Below are positions 24,526 to 33,928 of a stretch of 64,000 bases of DNA, piece by piece. Each line of letters begins with the position of its first letter. The stretch's first letter is position 1. The notes beneath the pieces were generated by a model. That model had not been told where the DNA came from, made no database searches, and worked only from the letters and a program-made list of their open reading frames with translations. Source of the stretch: Pseudarthrobacter oxydans (GTDB lineage: Bacteria; Actinomycetota; Actinomycetes; Actinomycetales; Micrococcaceae); contig NZ_JAUSSN010000003.1 of the NCBI RefSeq assembly GCF_030812335.1, positions 310,001 to 374,000 of the forward strand, read 5' to 3'. Position numbers and translations under genes: made by a program.

Positions 24526-26454
24526 TTAGACCTTCGCGCGGGCGCGGTTGGACTTGGCGCGCTGGTTGACGTCCAGGATGAGCTTCCGGATCCGGATGGA
24601 TTCCGGGGTGACCTCGACGCACTCGTCTTCGCGGGCGAATTCGAGCGACTCTTCGAGGGTCAGGTCGCGCGGGGGCGTCAGGTTCTCGAAGGTGTCGGAG
24701 GAAGCGGCACGCATGTTGGTGAGCTTCTTTTCCTTGGTGATGTTGACGTCCATGTCGTCGGCGCGGGAGTTCTCGCCGACGATCTGGCCCTCGTAGACCT
24801 CGGAGGTGGGGCGAACGAAGAAGGATCCGCGTTCCTGCAGGTTGATCATCGCGAACGGGGTCACAACACCGGCGCGGTCGGCGATCATCGAACCGTTGGT
24901 GCGGTACTCGATCGGGCCGGCCCAGGGCTCGTAGCCCTCGGAGATGGACGCTGCGATGCCGGCGCCGCGGGTGTCCGTGAGGAACTTGGTGCGGAAACCG
25001 ATCAGGCCGCGGGCCGGAACGATGAACTCCATGCGGCACCAGCCGGTGCCGTGGTTCGCCATGTTGGTCATGCGGCCCTTGCGGGCAGCCATGAGCTGCG
25101 TGACGGCGCCGAGGTACTCTTCCGGCACGTCGATGGTCATGTGCTCCATCGGCTCGTGGACCTTGCCGTCGACGATCTTCGTGACAACCTGCGGCTTGCC
25201 GACGGTCAGCTCGAAGCCTTCGCGGCGCATCTGCTCGACCAGGATGGCCAGCGCGAGCTCGCCACGTCCCTGGACTTCCCAGGCATCCGGGCGCTCGGTC
25301 GGGAGCACCTTGATGGAGACGTTACCGATCAGTTCCTTGTCCAGGCGGTCCTTGACCTGGCGGGCCGTGACCTTGGCACCCTTAACCCGGCCGGCCAGCG
25401 GCGAGGTGTTGATACCGATGGTCATGGAGATGGCCGGATCGTCAACGGTAATCAGCGGCAGCGGCTGCGGGTTGTCGACGTCGGTGAGGGTCTCACCGAT
25501 GGTGATTTCCTCGATGCCGGCGACGGCGACGATCTCGCCCGGGCCGGCGGACTCGGTCGGGACGCGGTCCAGCGCCTTGGTGGCCAGCAGTTCGGTGATC
25601 TTGACGTTCTTCAGTTCACCGTTGGCGCGCGCCCAGGCAACGGTCTGGCCCTTACGGAGGGTTCCGTTGTAGATACGCAGCAGCGCCAGGCGGCCGAGGA
25701 ACGGGGAGGCGTCCAGGTTGGTGACGTGCGCCTGCAGGACACCGTTCGGGTTGTAGGTCGGCGCCGGGATGTGCTCGATGATGGCCTGGAACAGCGGCTC
25801 GAGGTCCTCGTTCTCCGGGGCGGAGCCGTCGGCGGGCTGCTCGAGGGACGCGCGGCCGACCTTGGCGGCGGCGTAGACGACGGGGACGTTGAGGATCTTG
25901 TCCAGGTCGAGGTCCGGAACTTCGTCGGCGAGGTCGGAAGCCAGGCCCAGAAGCAGGTCCATGGACTCGTGCACAACTTCGTCGATCCGTGCGTCGGGAC
26001 GGTCGGTCTTGTTGACCAGGAGGATCACCGGCAGGTGCGCGGCGAGGGCCTTGCGGAGGACGAAGCGGGTCTGGGGCAACGGGCCCTCAGAGGCGTCAAC
26101 GAGGAGGACAACGCCGTCGACCATGGACAGGCCGCGCTCGACCTCGCCACCGAAGTCGGCGTGGCCGGGGGTGTCGATGACGTTGATGGTGATGGTCTCG
26201 CCCTTGGAGGACGGTCCGTTGTAGGCCACCGTGGTGTTCTTGGCCAGGATGGTGATGCCCTTTTCACGCTCGAGGTCGCCGGAGTCCATGACCCGGTCTT
26301 CGAGGTGGTTGTGGGCGGCAAAGGAGTTGGTCTGCTTGAGCATGGCGTCGACCAGGGTGGTCTTGCCGTGGTCAACGTGGGCCACGATCGCGACGTTGCG
26401 CAGGTCACTGCGCGATGCAGTGGCTACCGCGGTGTTGGTGGTGGTTTCAGACAT
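24526..26454 (-). CDS. typA: Ribosome-associated GTPase TypA/BipA
   Basis: 642 residues. The GTPase domain shows AHVDHGKTTLVDAMLKQ (G1), DTPGHADFGGEVERG (G3) and LLVNKTDRPDAR (G4); domains II, III and V of EF-G type follow (IEEITIGETLTD, VEVQGRGELALAILVEQMRREGFELTVGKP), and the C-terminal TypA-specific domain starts near RGAGIAASISEGYEPW. It binds the ribosome and helps 50S assembly and stress growth. It is a stand-alone gene with a small membrane protein downstream. A 735-codon open frame on the opposite strand is an antisense artefact of GC-rich codon bias. Confidence 0.96.
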   Translation of the reverse strand: MSETTTNTAVATASRSDLRNVAIVAHVDHGKTTLVDAMLKQTNSFAAHNHLEDRVMDSGDLEREKGITILAKNTTVAYNGPSSKGETITINVIDTPGHADFGGEVERGLSMVDGVVLLVDASEGPLPQTRFVLRKALAAHLPVILLVNKTDRPDARIDEVVHESMDLLLGLASDLADEVPDLDLDKILNVPVVYAAAKVGRASLEQPADGSAPENEDLEPLFQAIIEHIPAPTYNPNGVLQAHVTNLDASPFLGRLALLRIYNGTLRKGQTVAWARANGELKNVKITELLATKALDRVPTESAGPGEIVAVAGIEEITIGETLTDVDNPQPLPLITVDDPAISMTIGINTSPLAGRVKGAKVTARQVKDRLDKELIGNVSIKVLPTERPDAWEVQGRGELALAILVEQMRREGFELTVGKPQVVTKIVDGKVHEPMEHMTIDVPEEYLGAVTQLMAARKGRMTNMANHGTGWCRMEFIVPARGLIGFRTKFLTDTRGAGIAASISEGYEPWAGPIEYRTNGSMIADRAGVVTPFAMINLQERGSFFVRPTSEVYEGQIVGENSRADDMDVNITKEKKLTNMRAASSDTFENLTPPRDLTLEESLEFAREDECVEVTPESIRIRKLILDVNQRAKSNRARAKV

Positions 26455-26723
26455 GCGTTATTGCTCGATTCAGTGGTGAAGTCAGCTGTTGTATCGCGAC
26501 ATTTCCAACCGGAACGCACGACGGATACGCCCCTTTGGCACAGGGCACCTTCATCCATTCTAAACGCTAAGGCATTTATTGGCCTAAAATCCCTCATTCC
26601 CGGCGTCCCGGCCGGGTAGTCAGGACGGGAGATCGGCGCGCCGGGTGTGAGTAAAATCACTGGATATTCCGCCGCCCATGCCCCATCATTGCTCTGACAG
26701 CAGCAGCCAGCACGGAGACATCA

Positions 26724-27638
26724 ATGCGCAACGCCTCGGCTCTGTCCCGCTTGGCCGCACCGATGATCGCCGTAGGCATCCTGGTTGCCGGCTGCGGACA
26801 GACACCCCCCACCCGCACCGCCGACGACGGCACGGCCCCGGTCGGCGGCTTCTACGGCCAGACCGCTCCCGCACCCGCCGGGGCTGCCGGCGAGCCGCTG
26901 GCCGCGGGCTGGTACGGCACCCGGAAACTGACTGAAGCGACAACCGTGCCGGGAAGCCTGCCGGCGGGCAGCATTTACCGCAATCCCGCCAACGGCCGCA
27001 ACGAGGTGGTCGTGGAGGACATCGCCCGGACCGCCGTGCTGATCGGCGATTCCCAGTCGGAACCCACGTTTTCCTGGCCCCGGACGGCACTGGCCAGCCT
27101 GGGCTACAAGGTGCACTTCTGCGGCCGGGGCGGCACCGGATTTGTTACTTCCAACGGCACGACCGGCAACTACATCGATGCCCTGCAGCGCGGCGACTGG
27201 CTGCTGCCCTACGGATCGCCGCCGCTCGTTGTCATTGAGGGCGGCGGGAACGACGCCTCCCGGGGCGCCACCGACCAGCAGATCTCAGCCAACGCCGAGC
27301 GGCTGATCGCCAGCATCCGGCAGCGCTACCCCGAGGCCCGGCTGGCGATGGTCGGAACCCTCGCCCGCGGCGCAGCAGACGGCGGCGGCCGCCGCACCGA
27401 GGTGGATGCGCTGCTGGGCACCGTGGCGGCCCGGCATACGATCCCCTTTGTGGGCGTCGGGGACTGGCTGACGCGCCACAACCTCACCAATCTGATGGCC
27501 GACGGCGTGCACATGGGTCCCGAGGGCCACGCCGCCCTGGCCGGGCTGCTGGCCCGGCGGCTGGGCGATTTCGGCTTCCGGGCCCCGGTGCCCGGGCCGG
27601 CCGAGCCCGGGCCGGCAGGGCCCGCGGCAAACCGCTGA
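26724..27638 (+). CDS. SGNH/GDSL-type hydrolase lipoprotein
   Basis: 304 residues. The signal peptide ends in a lipobox (VAGC, C24), so the protein should be membrane-anchored outside the cell. The SGNH hydrolase blocks are visible: IGDSQS (S110 as nucleophile), GRGGTGF, EGGGNDAS (N176) and DGVHMGPEGH (D260, H263). Such enzymes act as esterases or O-deacetylases on cell-wall or exopolysaccharide acyl groups; the substrate here is unknown. The tail is Pro/Gly/Ala-rich. ACGGAGA provides the ribosome-binding site. The gap from typA (26455-26723) shows nothing else I can support. Confidence 0.82.
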   Translation: MRNASALSRLAAPMIAVGILVAGCGQTPPTRTADDGTAPVGGFYGQTAPAPAGAAGEPLAAGWYGTRKLTEATTVPGSLPAGSIYRNPANGRNEVVVEDIARTAVLIGDSQSEPTFSWPRTALASLGYKVHFCGRGGTGFVTSNGTTGNYIDALQRGDWLLPYGSPPLVVIEGGGNDASRGATDQQISANAERLIASIRQRYPEARLAMVGTLARGAADGGGRRTEVDALLGTVAARHTIPFVGVGDWLTRHNLTNLMADGVHMGPEGHAALAGLLARRLGDFGFRAPVPGPAEPGPAGPAANR

Positions 27639-27660
27639 GAGCGAGCCGCGGAGAGCGCGG

Positions 27661-28077
27661 TCAGCCGAAAGCACCGTGCATATGGGCCCGGATGGCTCCT
27701 ATCACCGGCGCCGATCCCTGCGTCCGGTAGACATCGATGGGCCTGGCACCCAGCTGCACGTTGGGGCTGCACATCCAGAAGATCGCCTGGGCCGGCGTGA
27801 AGGCACCGTGGAGGTGGCCGACCAAGGCATCCAGGTCCGCAAGCTGGAGTCGCCCGTCCGCGTCGGGTGCCTCCTGGCCCGACGCCCAGCGATCCAGCAC
27901 GTCCGCACTGACGCCCAGCAGGGGTGCGGCAGCATCGGCGCCCAGCGAGTTGATGAGTCGGCCGGAGATGGCCTTTGGGCTGTACCCTGGGGCGTCCCGC
28001 AGCTCTGCGAGACTGGCGAAAACCGTGGTGGCAGACAACGCCGGTTCTTCAGCGCCCGGTTCCTGTAGTAGTTCCAT
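27661..28077 (-). CDS. MbcA/ParS/Xre-like antitoxin-type protein
   Basis: 138 residues. The C-terminal part (about 90-130) matches the DUF2384/MbcA-ParS toxin-binding domain: AIFWMCSPNVQLGARPIDVYRTQG, with the W-x2-SPN and P-x-D positions. Before it, a helical stretch (GVSADVLDRWASGQEAPDADGRLQLADLDALV) could be the Xre-like part. Antitoxins of this type pair with RES-domain toxins that destroy NAD+; no RES gene is next to it, so it is either an orphan or has another role. TAACAT-GGCGCC-ATG upstream suggests a leaderless mRNA. Confidence 0.65.
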   Translation of the reverse strand: MELLQEPGAEEPALSATTVFASLAELRDAPGYSPKAISGRLINSLGADAAAPLLGVSADVLDRWASGQEAPDADGRLQLADLDALVGHLHGAFTPAQAIFWMCSPNVQLGARPIDVYRTQGSAPVIGAIRAHMHGAFG

Positions 28078-28083
28078 GGCGCC

Positions 28084-28089
28084 ATGTTA
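28084..28089 (-). promoter_or_regulatory. Putative -10 box (TAACAT) for the MbcA-like gene
   Basis: TAACAT on the minus strand ends 6 nt before the ATG at 28077; no Shine-Dalgarno sequence is present. Confidence 0.45.
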
Positions 28090-28157
28090 GGGATTGGCGT
28101 CCCCTTCGTGTAGGGCCGCAGGTCCTCCTGCGGTCCCACGGGCAGCCCGGAAAGACA

Positions 28158-28197
28158 GGAGCCGGCGCCCGCCCCCGGGGGGGCGGACACCGGCTCC
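28158..28197 (-). terminator. Terminator hairpin after the second Opp operon
   Basis: GGAGCCGG (28158-28165) pairs with CCGGCTCC (28190-28197), and CCGCCCCC pairs with GGGGGCGG inside a 3x3 internal loop. On the minus strand a short CTTT follows. It lies about 57 bp past the ATPase stop. Confidence 0.7.
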
Positions 28198-28253
28198 GGC
28201 GTCATGCCAGCTGCGTACATTCAGCCGGGTTCACTCAGCAAGGTTTGCCCGGC

Positions 28254-29972
28254 TCAGGCCACTTCCGGGGGCAGCATCAGGCGCGCGCCCGGGATGGCAT
28301 GGAGCAGCGCCTTGGTGTAGTCCTGCCGCGGCGCGTCGAAGACGTCGTCGGTCGAGCCCGTCTCCACCAGCTTGCCCTTCTCCATGACGCACACGTGGTC
28401 GGCGATCTGCCGCACCACCGCGAGGTCGTGGGTGATGAACAGGTAGGTCAGGCCCAGCCGGGACTGCAGTTCCGCGAGCAGGTTCAGCACCTGCGCCTGG
28501 ACCAGGACGTCCAGGGCGGACACGGCCTCGTCACAGATGATCACCTCCGGATCCAGCGCCAGGGCACGGGCGATCGCCACGCGCTGGCGCTGGCCGCCGG
28601 AGAGCTCGTTCGGGTACCGCTGCATGGTGGACTGCGGCAGCGACACCTGGTCCAGCAGCTCGCGGACCTTCTTCTCGCGGCTGACCTTGTCCCCGATCTT
28701 GTGGACCCGCAGCGGCTCCTCGATGGTCCGGTAGATGTTGTACATCGGATCGAGGGAACCGTACGGGTCCTGGAAGATCGGCTGCACCCGGCGGCGGAAC
28801 GCGAAGATCTCCTTGCTGTTCAGCGCGGAGGTGTCAACGCCGTCGAAGATGATCTTGCCGGAGGTCGGCTCGAGCAGGTTCAGCACCATCTGCGCCACGG
28901 TGGACTTGCCGGAACCCGACTCGCCCACGATCGCCGTCGTGGTCCCGCGCTTGACGCTGAAGGAGACGTCGTCGACGGCGGTGAAGTCGGTCGATTTGCC
29001 GAACCCGGAGCGCAGCTTGAAGACCTTGCTCAGGTTCTGGATCTGCAGCACGTCTTCGGTCATCGCCGGTTCAACCGCAACGGTCTCGGCGGAAGCCAAA
29101 ACTTCTTCCGTCGGGACGCCGAGCTGCTTGGCCACCTGGATGCGCCGTGATGCCAGCGACGGCGCCGAGGCCACCAGCCGCTGGGTGTACGGGTGCTGCG
29201 GGTTCTGCAGCAGCTCCAGGGACGGGCCGGCCTCGACGACATTGCCGCGGTACATGACCACGACCTTGTCGGCACGCTCGGCGGCCAGGCCGAGGTCGTG
29301 GGTGATGAGCAGCACGGAGGTGCCCAGTTCCGAGGTCATCTTCTCCAGGTGGTCCAGGATCTGGCGCTGCACGGTGACGTCCAGGGCCGACGTCGGCTCA
29401 TCGGCGATGAGCAGGCGCGGCTGGCAGGACAGGCCGATGGCGATCAGCGCGCGCTGGCGCATGCCGCCGGAGAACTCGTGCGGGTACTGCTTGGCCCGCC
29501 GGGCGGCGTCCGGCAGCCCGGCCTGCGCCAGGACCTTGGCGACGTCGTCCGGGCCGCTGGGGCGGCCGTTGGCCTTCAGCGTCTCCCTGACCTGGTCGCC
29601 GATCTTCCAGACCGGGTTCAGGTTGGACATCGGGTCCTGCGGGACCATGCCGATGATGTTGCCGCGCAGTTCGATCATGCGCTTCTCGGAAGCGTGCGAG
29701 ATGTCCTCGCCGTCGAGCAGGATCTGCCCGCCGGCGACACGTCCGTTGCCGGGCAGGAGTCCGATCGCGGCCAGCGCCGTCGTGGACTTGCCGGATCCGG
29801 ACTCGCCCACAATGGCGACCGTTTCGCCGGGCATGATGGTCAGATGGGCGTTGCGCACGGCCTGGACCTCGCCGCTGCCGGTCTTGAAGGAAATCGCGAG
29901 GTCGCGGATTTCCAGCAGTGGCCGGTCAGCCTGGGTTCCGGCCTCGAGAATCGTGACGTCGGACGTAGTCAT
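28254..29972 (-). CDS. Peptide ABC transporter, fused double ATP-binding protein (DppD-DppF type)
   Basis: 572 residues from the ATG at 29972, which has a perfect AAGGAGG site; an upstream in-frame ATG lacks one. Two ABC domains are in tandem: first GESGSGKSTTALAAIGLL with FSGGMRQRALIAIGL, second GESGSGKSTVAQMVLNLL with [15 protein letters not shown]. Each is followed by a DEP(T/V)SALDV-type or CDEAVSALDV Walker B. This is OppD and OppF in one chain, as is common in actinobacteria. It is the last gene of the second Opp operon and ends about 60 bp before a terminator hairpin. Confidence 0.93.
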   Translation of the reverse strand: MTTSDVTILEAGTQADRPLLEIRDLAISFKTGSGEVQAVRNAHLTIMPGETVAIVGESGSGKSTTALAAIGLLPGNGRVAGGQILLDGEDISHASEKRMIELRGNIIGMVPQDPMSNLNPVWKIGDQVRETLKANGRPSGPDDVAKVLAQAGLPDAARRAKQYPHEFSGGMRQRALIAIGLSCQPRLLIADEPTSALDVTVQRQILDHLEKMTSELGTSVLLITHDLGLAAERADKVVVMYRGNVVEAGPSLELLQNPQHPYTQRLVASAPSLASRRIQVAKQLGVPTEEVLASAETVAVEPAMTEDVLQIQNLSKVFKLRSGFGKSTDFTAVDDVSFSVKRGTTTAIVGESGSGKSTVAQMVLNLLEPTSGKIIFDGVDTSALNSKEIFAFRRRVQPIFQDPYGSLDPMYNIYRTIEEPLRVHKIGDKVSREKKVRELLDQVSLPQSTMQRYPNELSGGQRQRVAIARALALDPEVIICDEAVSALDVLVQAQVLNLLAELQSRLGLTYLFITHDLAVVRQIADHVCVMEKGKLVETGSTDDVFDAPRQDYTKALLHAIPGARLMLPPEVA

Positions 29973-29983
29973 GGTTGCCTCCT

Positions 29984-30934
29984 TCATCGCTGGCGGCTCT
30001 TCGGATCGAGCGCATCGCGCAGGGCATCGCCCAGCATGATGAAGCTCAGGACCGTGATGGACAGGGCCGTTGCCGGGTAGAGCAGCACGGCCGGGTTGGT
30101 GCGGATGGAGGACTGCGCCGCGGAGATGTCATTGCCCCAGGACATCACCGAGCCGGGCATGCCGATTCCGAGGAACGAGAGCGTGGCTTCGGCGACGATA
30201 AAGACGCCGAGTTCCATGGTCGCGAGCACGATGATCGGTGCCAGCGCGTTCGGGAGCACATGGCTGACCAGGGATCCGAGCCGGGAGACTCCGAGCGAGC
30301 GGGCAGCGGTCACGAAGTCGGCGTTGCGGACCTCGATGACGGCGCCGCGGGTGATGCGGGCCATTTGCGGCCAGCCAAGCACCACGAGGACCAGGACCAC
30401 GGTCCAGACTCCCCGGTTCTCACGCATCAGCGGCAGCTGGGTAAGGACCAGGGCGCCGAGGACGATGGGCAGGGCGAAGAAGATGTCGCCGAGGCGGGCA
30501 AAGAAGGTATCCACCCAGCCGCCGAAGAAGCCGGCCAGGGCGCCGAAGGTGACGCCGATGATCAGCACGGAGATCACCGAGAACACACCGACCATGAGCG
30601 ATGCCTGGGTGCCGTGGATGATGCGCGAGTAGATGTCGCAGCCCTGGAAGGTGAAGCCCAGCGGGTGCCCCTCGGTGGGAGCACCGTTGGAGTTCGCCAG
30701 CTCGCAGCCGTTGTCCGGGGCGACCTGGGTGAAGAGCCCCGGGAAGACGGCCACCACAATGATCAGCGCGATCATGACCGCGGAAATGATGAAGAGCGGA
30801 CGACGGCGGAGCTTGCGCCAGGCATCTGCCCAGAGGCTCAGCGGCGCCTCGTCGACTTTGACGGCATCCGTTGCCAGCAGAGGGGTTTCCTCGACCGGGG
30901 CGACAAAGTGCTCGAGTGTGCGATTAGTTTTCAT
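29984..30934 (-). CDS. Peptide ABC transporter permease, OppC/DppC type
   Basis: 316 residues from the ATG at 30934 with GAGGA upstream. It has the N-terminal OppC region (KLRRRPLFIISAVMIALIIVVAVFPGLF), a periplasmic loop with GHPLGFTFQGCDIYSRIIHG, and the permease EAA loop NADFVTAARSLGVSRLGSLVSHVLPNALAPI. About six membrane helices. The start overlaps the stop of the OppB-type gene by 11 bp, so the two permeases are translationally coupled, and the ATPase gene follows after 11 bp. Confidence 0.92.
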   Translation of the reverse strand: MKTNRTLEHFVAPVEETPLLATDAVKVDEAPLSLWADAWRKLRRRPLFIISAVMIALIIVVAVFPGLFTQVAPDNGCELANSNGAPTEGHPLGFTFQGCDIYSRIIHGTQASLMVGVFSVISVLIIGVTFGALAGFFGGWVDTFFARLGDIFFALPIVLGALVLTQLPLMRENRGVWTVVLVLVVLGWPQMARITRGAVIEVRNADFVTAARSLGVSRLGSLVSHVLPNALAPIIVLATMELGVFIVAEATLSFLGIGMPGSVMSWGNDISAAQSSIRTNPAVLLYPATALSITVLSFIMLGDALRDALDPKSRQR

Positions 30935-31853
30935 AGCGGATCCTCGGGTCAAGCCAGGCGTACAGCAAATCGACCAACAGGTTGGCGAGAACGAAGACCA
31001 GCACCAGGACGCTCACAATGGCGACCACGGTGGGGCCTTCACTTCGGAGAATGGCCTGGTAAAGCTTCTGGCCAACGCCGGGGACGTTGAAGATGGCTTC
31101 GGTCACGATCGCGCCGCCCATCAGGCCGCCCAGGCTCGCGCCGAGGTACGTGATCACGGGGATCAGTGAGTTGCGCAGGACGTGGGTGGTCACGACCTTG
31201 CGGCGTGACAGGCCCTTGGCGGTGGCAGTGCGGACGTAGTCGGCGTTCATGTTCTCGATGACGGACGCGCGCGTCAGGCGCAGCACGTAGGCGAAGGACA
31301 CCATGCCAAGCACCACTGCCGGGAGGATCAGGCTTCCCCAGGTGACATTCGAGCCGACCGTGGGTTTGGCCCACCCCAGTTGGACCCCGACGAGCAGCTG
31401 CAGCGCGAAGCCGAGCACGAAGGTCGGGATGGCGATCACGACGAGTGACAGCACGAGGACCGTGCTGTCGAAGATGCCGCCCTTGCGCAGTCCGGCGACG
31501 AGGCCGAAGGCGATGCCGAAGACGCCCTGGATAATGAGGGCCTCGATCGCGAGCATCGCCGTGACGGGGAAGACGCGTGCCAGGGTGTCGGCAATCGGCT
31601 TGCCGGTGAAGTCGACGCCGAGGTTGAAGGTGAAGAGGTTTTTCAGGAACAGCCCGTACTGGACCCAGAAGGGCTCGTCCAGGTTGTACTGCTGGCGCAG
31701 CTGCGCGATGACCGCCTCGCTCGGCGGGCGGTCGCCGAAGAGGGCGCGGATGGGGTCGCCCGGAAGGGCAAAGACCATGAAGTAGACGAGCAGGGTGGTT
31801 CCGAGGAATACCGGAATGACCTGCAGCAGGCGCCGGAGGATGAACTGGATCAC
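30924..31853 (-). CDS. Peptide ABC transporter permease, OppB/DppB type
   Basis: 309 residues from the GTG at 31853 (VIQFILRRLLQVIPVFLG), chosen because GGAGG lies 9 nt upstream. It has the family N-terminus (TTLLVYFMVFALPGDPIRALFGDRPPSEAVIAQLRQQYNLDEPFW), six membrane helices and the EAA loop NADYVRTATAKGLSRRKVVTTHVLRNSLIPV, and ends YAWLDPRIRYEN. This is normal size, in contrast to the long OppB of the other operon (37595-39136). It partners the OppC-type permease that starts within its last codons. Confidence 0.92.
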   Translation of the reverse strand: MIQFILRRLLQVIPVFLGTTLLVYFMVFALPGDPIRALFGDRPPSEAVIAQLRQQYNLDEPFWVQYGLFLKNLFTFNLGVDFTGKPIADTLARVFPVTAMLAIEALIIQGVFGIAFGLVAGLRKGGIFDSTVLVLSLVVIAIPTFVLGFALQLLVGVQLGWAKPTVGSNVTWGSLILPAVVLGMVSFAYVLRLTRASVIENMNADYVRTATAKGLSRRKVVTTHVLRNSLIPVITYLGASLGGLMGGAIVTEAIFNVPGVGQKLYQAILRSEGPTVVAIVSVLVLVFVLANLLVDLLYAWLDPRIRYEN

Positions 31854-31923
31854 AGCAGCGCCTCCGGTGAGATGGTGGAACGAAGGGGAATCATGGGACA
31901 GCTTCCTGCCGGTTTCAAGCATG

Positions 31924-31950
31924 TGGGGGCCCGGCTAGGCCGGACCCCCA
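31924..31950 (-). terminator. Hairpin between binding-protein and permease genes
   Basis: TGGGGG-C-CCGGC and GCCGG-A-CCCCCA form an 11-bp stem with one mismatch and a TAG loop, about 40 bp past the binding-protein stop. No U-run follows, so it may be an mRNA-stabilising or partial termination hairpin. Confidence 0.5.
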
Positions 31951-31991
31951 AGCTTTGGTGATGTGGAAATGAGTTCCGCAGAACTCAGGAA

Positions 31992-33677
31992 CTACTTGGC
32001 CGTGATGGCCCAGTACTGCAGAACGCCGTTCCAGCCGGAGTCAACGTTGCTGACATTCTCGCTCCAGACAGCCTGGCGTGCGGAGTACCACAGCGGCAGG
32101 TTGGGGAGGTCCTTGAACAGGATCTCCTGCGCCTGGGTGAACTTCTTGTTGGCGTCGTCCGTGGACTGGGCGCCGAGGCCTTCGTTGAGGAGCTTGTCGA
32201 ACTCGGGGTTCGAGTAGCCCTCGTAGTTGGCGCTGGAACCGGTCTTCAGGAGCGGGCCGAGGAAGTTGTACAGCGACGGGTAGTCGGCCTGCCAGCCGGC
32301 GCGGGTCAGGCCCGGCAGCTCCTTGGCGGTGCGCAGCTTCAGGATTTCAGCGAACTTGGCGAACGGCTGGCCTTCGGCCTTGATTCCCAGGTTGTTCTTG
32401 AAGTTGTTGGCAACGGCGTCGATCCATTCCTTGTTGCCGCCGTCGGTGTTGTACGCGAGCTGCAGGGTCTTGTCTGCGGGCCACGGGCTGATCGCGTCAG
32501 CCTGGGTCCAGAGGTCCTTCGCCTTGGCGGCATCGAACTTCAGGACCTCGGAGCCGGCAACGTTTTCGTTGTAGCCGTCAACAGCCGGGGAGGTGAAGTC
32601 CTTGGCCGGGATGCGGGTGCCGGAGAAGATGACCTTGGTGATCTCGTCGCGGTTGATCGCCATGGAGAGAGCCTGGCGGCGCAGCTGGCCCGCTTCGCCC
32701 TGGAACTCGGGCAGGTAGCCCGGGATGTTCAGGGTGGAGTTGCCGGCGTACGGCTTGTTCAGGTTGTTCTCCGGGAAGTCCGTGGTGTAGGTCTTCAGGG
32801 CATTCGTGGGCAGAACGTCCGTGACGTCCAGGTTGTTGGCCTGGATGTCCGTGTAGGCCGGGGCCGGATCGGTGTAGAACTTGAAGGTCACGCCGCCGTT
32901 TTTGGCTTCGCGGGCACCCTTGTAGTCAGGGTTCTTGACCAGGGCGATCTGGCTGTCGTGCTGCCAGGCGCCTTCCTTCTCCATCTTGTACGGGCCGTTG
33001 CCGACCGGGTTCTCGCCGTACGCCTTCGGGTCCTTGATGGCGTCGGCGGGCAGCGGCATGAAGGCCGAGTAGCCCAGGCGCAGCGGCCAGTCGGCTTCCG
33101 GCTGCGTCAGCTTGACCGTAATAGTGGAATCGTCCTTCAGGGCGAGGCCGGAAAGGGTCTCGGCCGTGGGGGCGGGAACCTCGGTTTCCTTGCCGTCGGC
33201 TCCCATCTGCTTCGTGGTGGCGCTTACGGCGTCGTAGCCTTCGACGGACTCAAAGAAGCTGCTGTTGCCCTGCGCATTGGTGCTCAGCGCGGCAAAGTTC
33301 CAGGCATCAACGAAGCTCTTGGCGGTGACTTCCTCGCCGTTGGTGAACTTGGTGCCCGGCTTGACCTTGATCGTGTAGTTCTGGCCGTCCGGTGATTCGA
33401 TGGACTCGGCCAGGGCGTTGACCGACTTGCCACTGGGGTCGTAGCTGGTCAGGCCCTCGAAGAGCAGTTCGACGACGCGGCCGCCGTAGACCTCGCCGGT
33501 GTTGGCGGGCATCAGGGGGTTCTGCGGTTCGTTGCTGTAAGCGGTGATGACCTTGTTGGGGTCGCCGGCAGCCTGGGTGGCACCGTTTGAGGTGCCGCCT
33601 CCGGCGCCGCATCCGGTCAGGGCGAGAGCGGCGATAGCCACCATGCCCAGTGCTTTGGAAGTGCGCGAAAAACGCAT
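31992..33677 (-). CDS. Peptide-binding lipoprotein of ABC transporter (family 5)
   Basis: 561 residues. The signal peptide ends in the lipobox LTGC. The mature protein follows the family-5 (OppA/DppA) pattern: GGRVVELLFEGLTSYDPSGK, YTIKVKPGTKFTNGEEVTAKSFVDAWN, then MPLPADAIKDPKAYGENPVGNGPYKMEKEG and RRQALSMAINRDEITKVIFSG. It starts with GGAGGCGGA before the ATG, the same leader as the other binding protein (41098). It heads the second Opp operon; the ligand is probably an oligopeptide. Confidence 0.92.
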   Translation of the reverse strand: MRFSRTSKALGMVAIAALALTGCGAGGGTSNGATQAAGDPNKVITAYSNEPQNPLMPANTGEVYGGRVVELLFEGLTSYDPSGKSVNALAESIESPDGQNYTIKVKPGTKFTNGEEVTAKSFVDAWNFAALSTNAQGNSSFFESVEGYDAVSATTKQMGADGKETEVPAPTAETLSGLALKDDSTITVKLTQPEADWPLRLGYSAFMPLPADAIKDPKAYGENPVGNGPYKMEKEGAWQHDSQIALVKNPDYKGAREAKNGGVTFKFYTDPAPAYTDIQANNLDVTDVLPTNALKTYTTDFPENNLNKPYAGNSTLNIPGYLPEFQGEAGQLRRQALSMAINRDEITKVIFSGTRIPAKDFTSPAVDGYNENVAGSEVLKFDAAKAKDLWTQADAISPWPADKTLQLAYNTDGGNKEWIDAVANNFKNNLGIKAEGQPFAKFAEILKLRTAKELPGLTRAGWQADYPSLYNFLGPLLKTGSSANYEGYSNPEFDKLLNEGLGAQSTDDANKKFTQAQEILFKDLPNLPLWYSARQAVWSENVSNVDSGWNGVLQYWAITAK

Positions 33678-33738
33678 TCCGCCTCCTATGAGTTGTGGGA
33701 GTTCGTGAGGGAAAAACTTATGCTTCCCCGCAGGCAGG

Positions 33739-33878
33739 CACAGGGGTATCCCCTGTGACGTGGCCTACATATACGAGTAGCCTAACCCCAGACTGTCCAG
33801 ATGGTGGAACTCTGTTGCCAAACCGTGACCCGACAAAAAGCGTGACTGAAACGTCAAGTGCGGTGTATTTCAGGTCAC
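33739..33878 (-). promoter_or_regulatory. Inverted repeats upstream of the second peptide-binding protein
   Basis: In the 251-bp gap 33678-33928, CACAGGGG-TAT-CCCCTGTG (33739-33757) is a perfect 8-bp inverted repeat about 62 nt upstream of the start. Further upstream GTGACTGAAA (33842-33851) and TTTCAGGTCAC (33868-33878) form a 10-bp inverted repeat with one bulge. They are candidate operator or leader hairpins; I could not fix a promoter. Confidence 0.45.
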
Positions 33879-33928
33879 ACGCTACCGGCTGGTAGTATTC
33901 GCCGCCGGGCGATCCCGGTTATGGCGGG

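Noticed and set aside
24412..26619. 735-codon open frame on the plus strand
   Set aside because: It is antisense to typA over its full length and has no recognisable domain; long antisense frames are expected from GC-rich codon bias.
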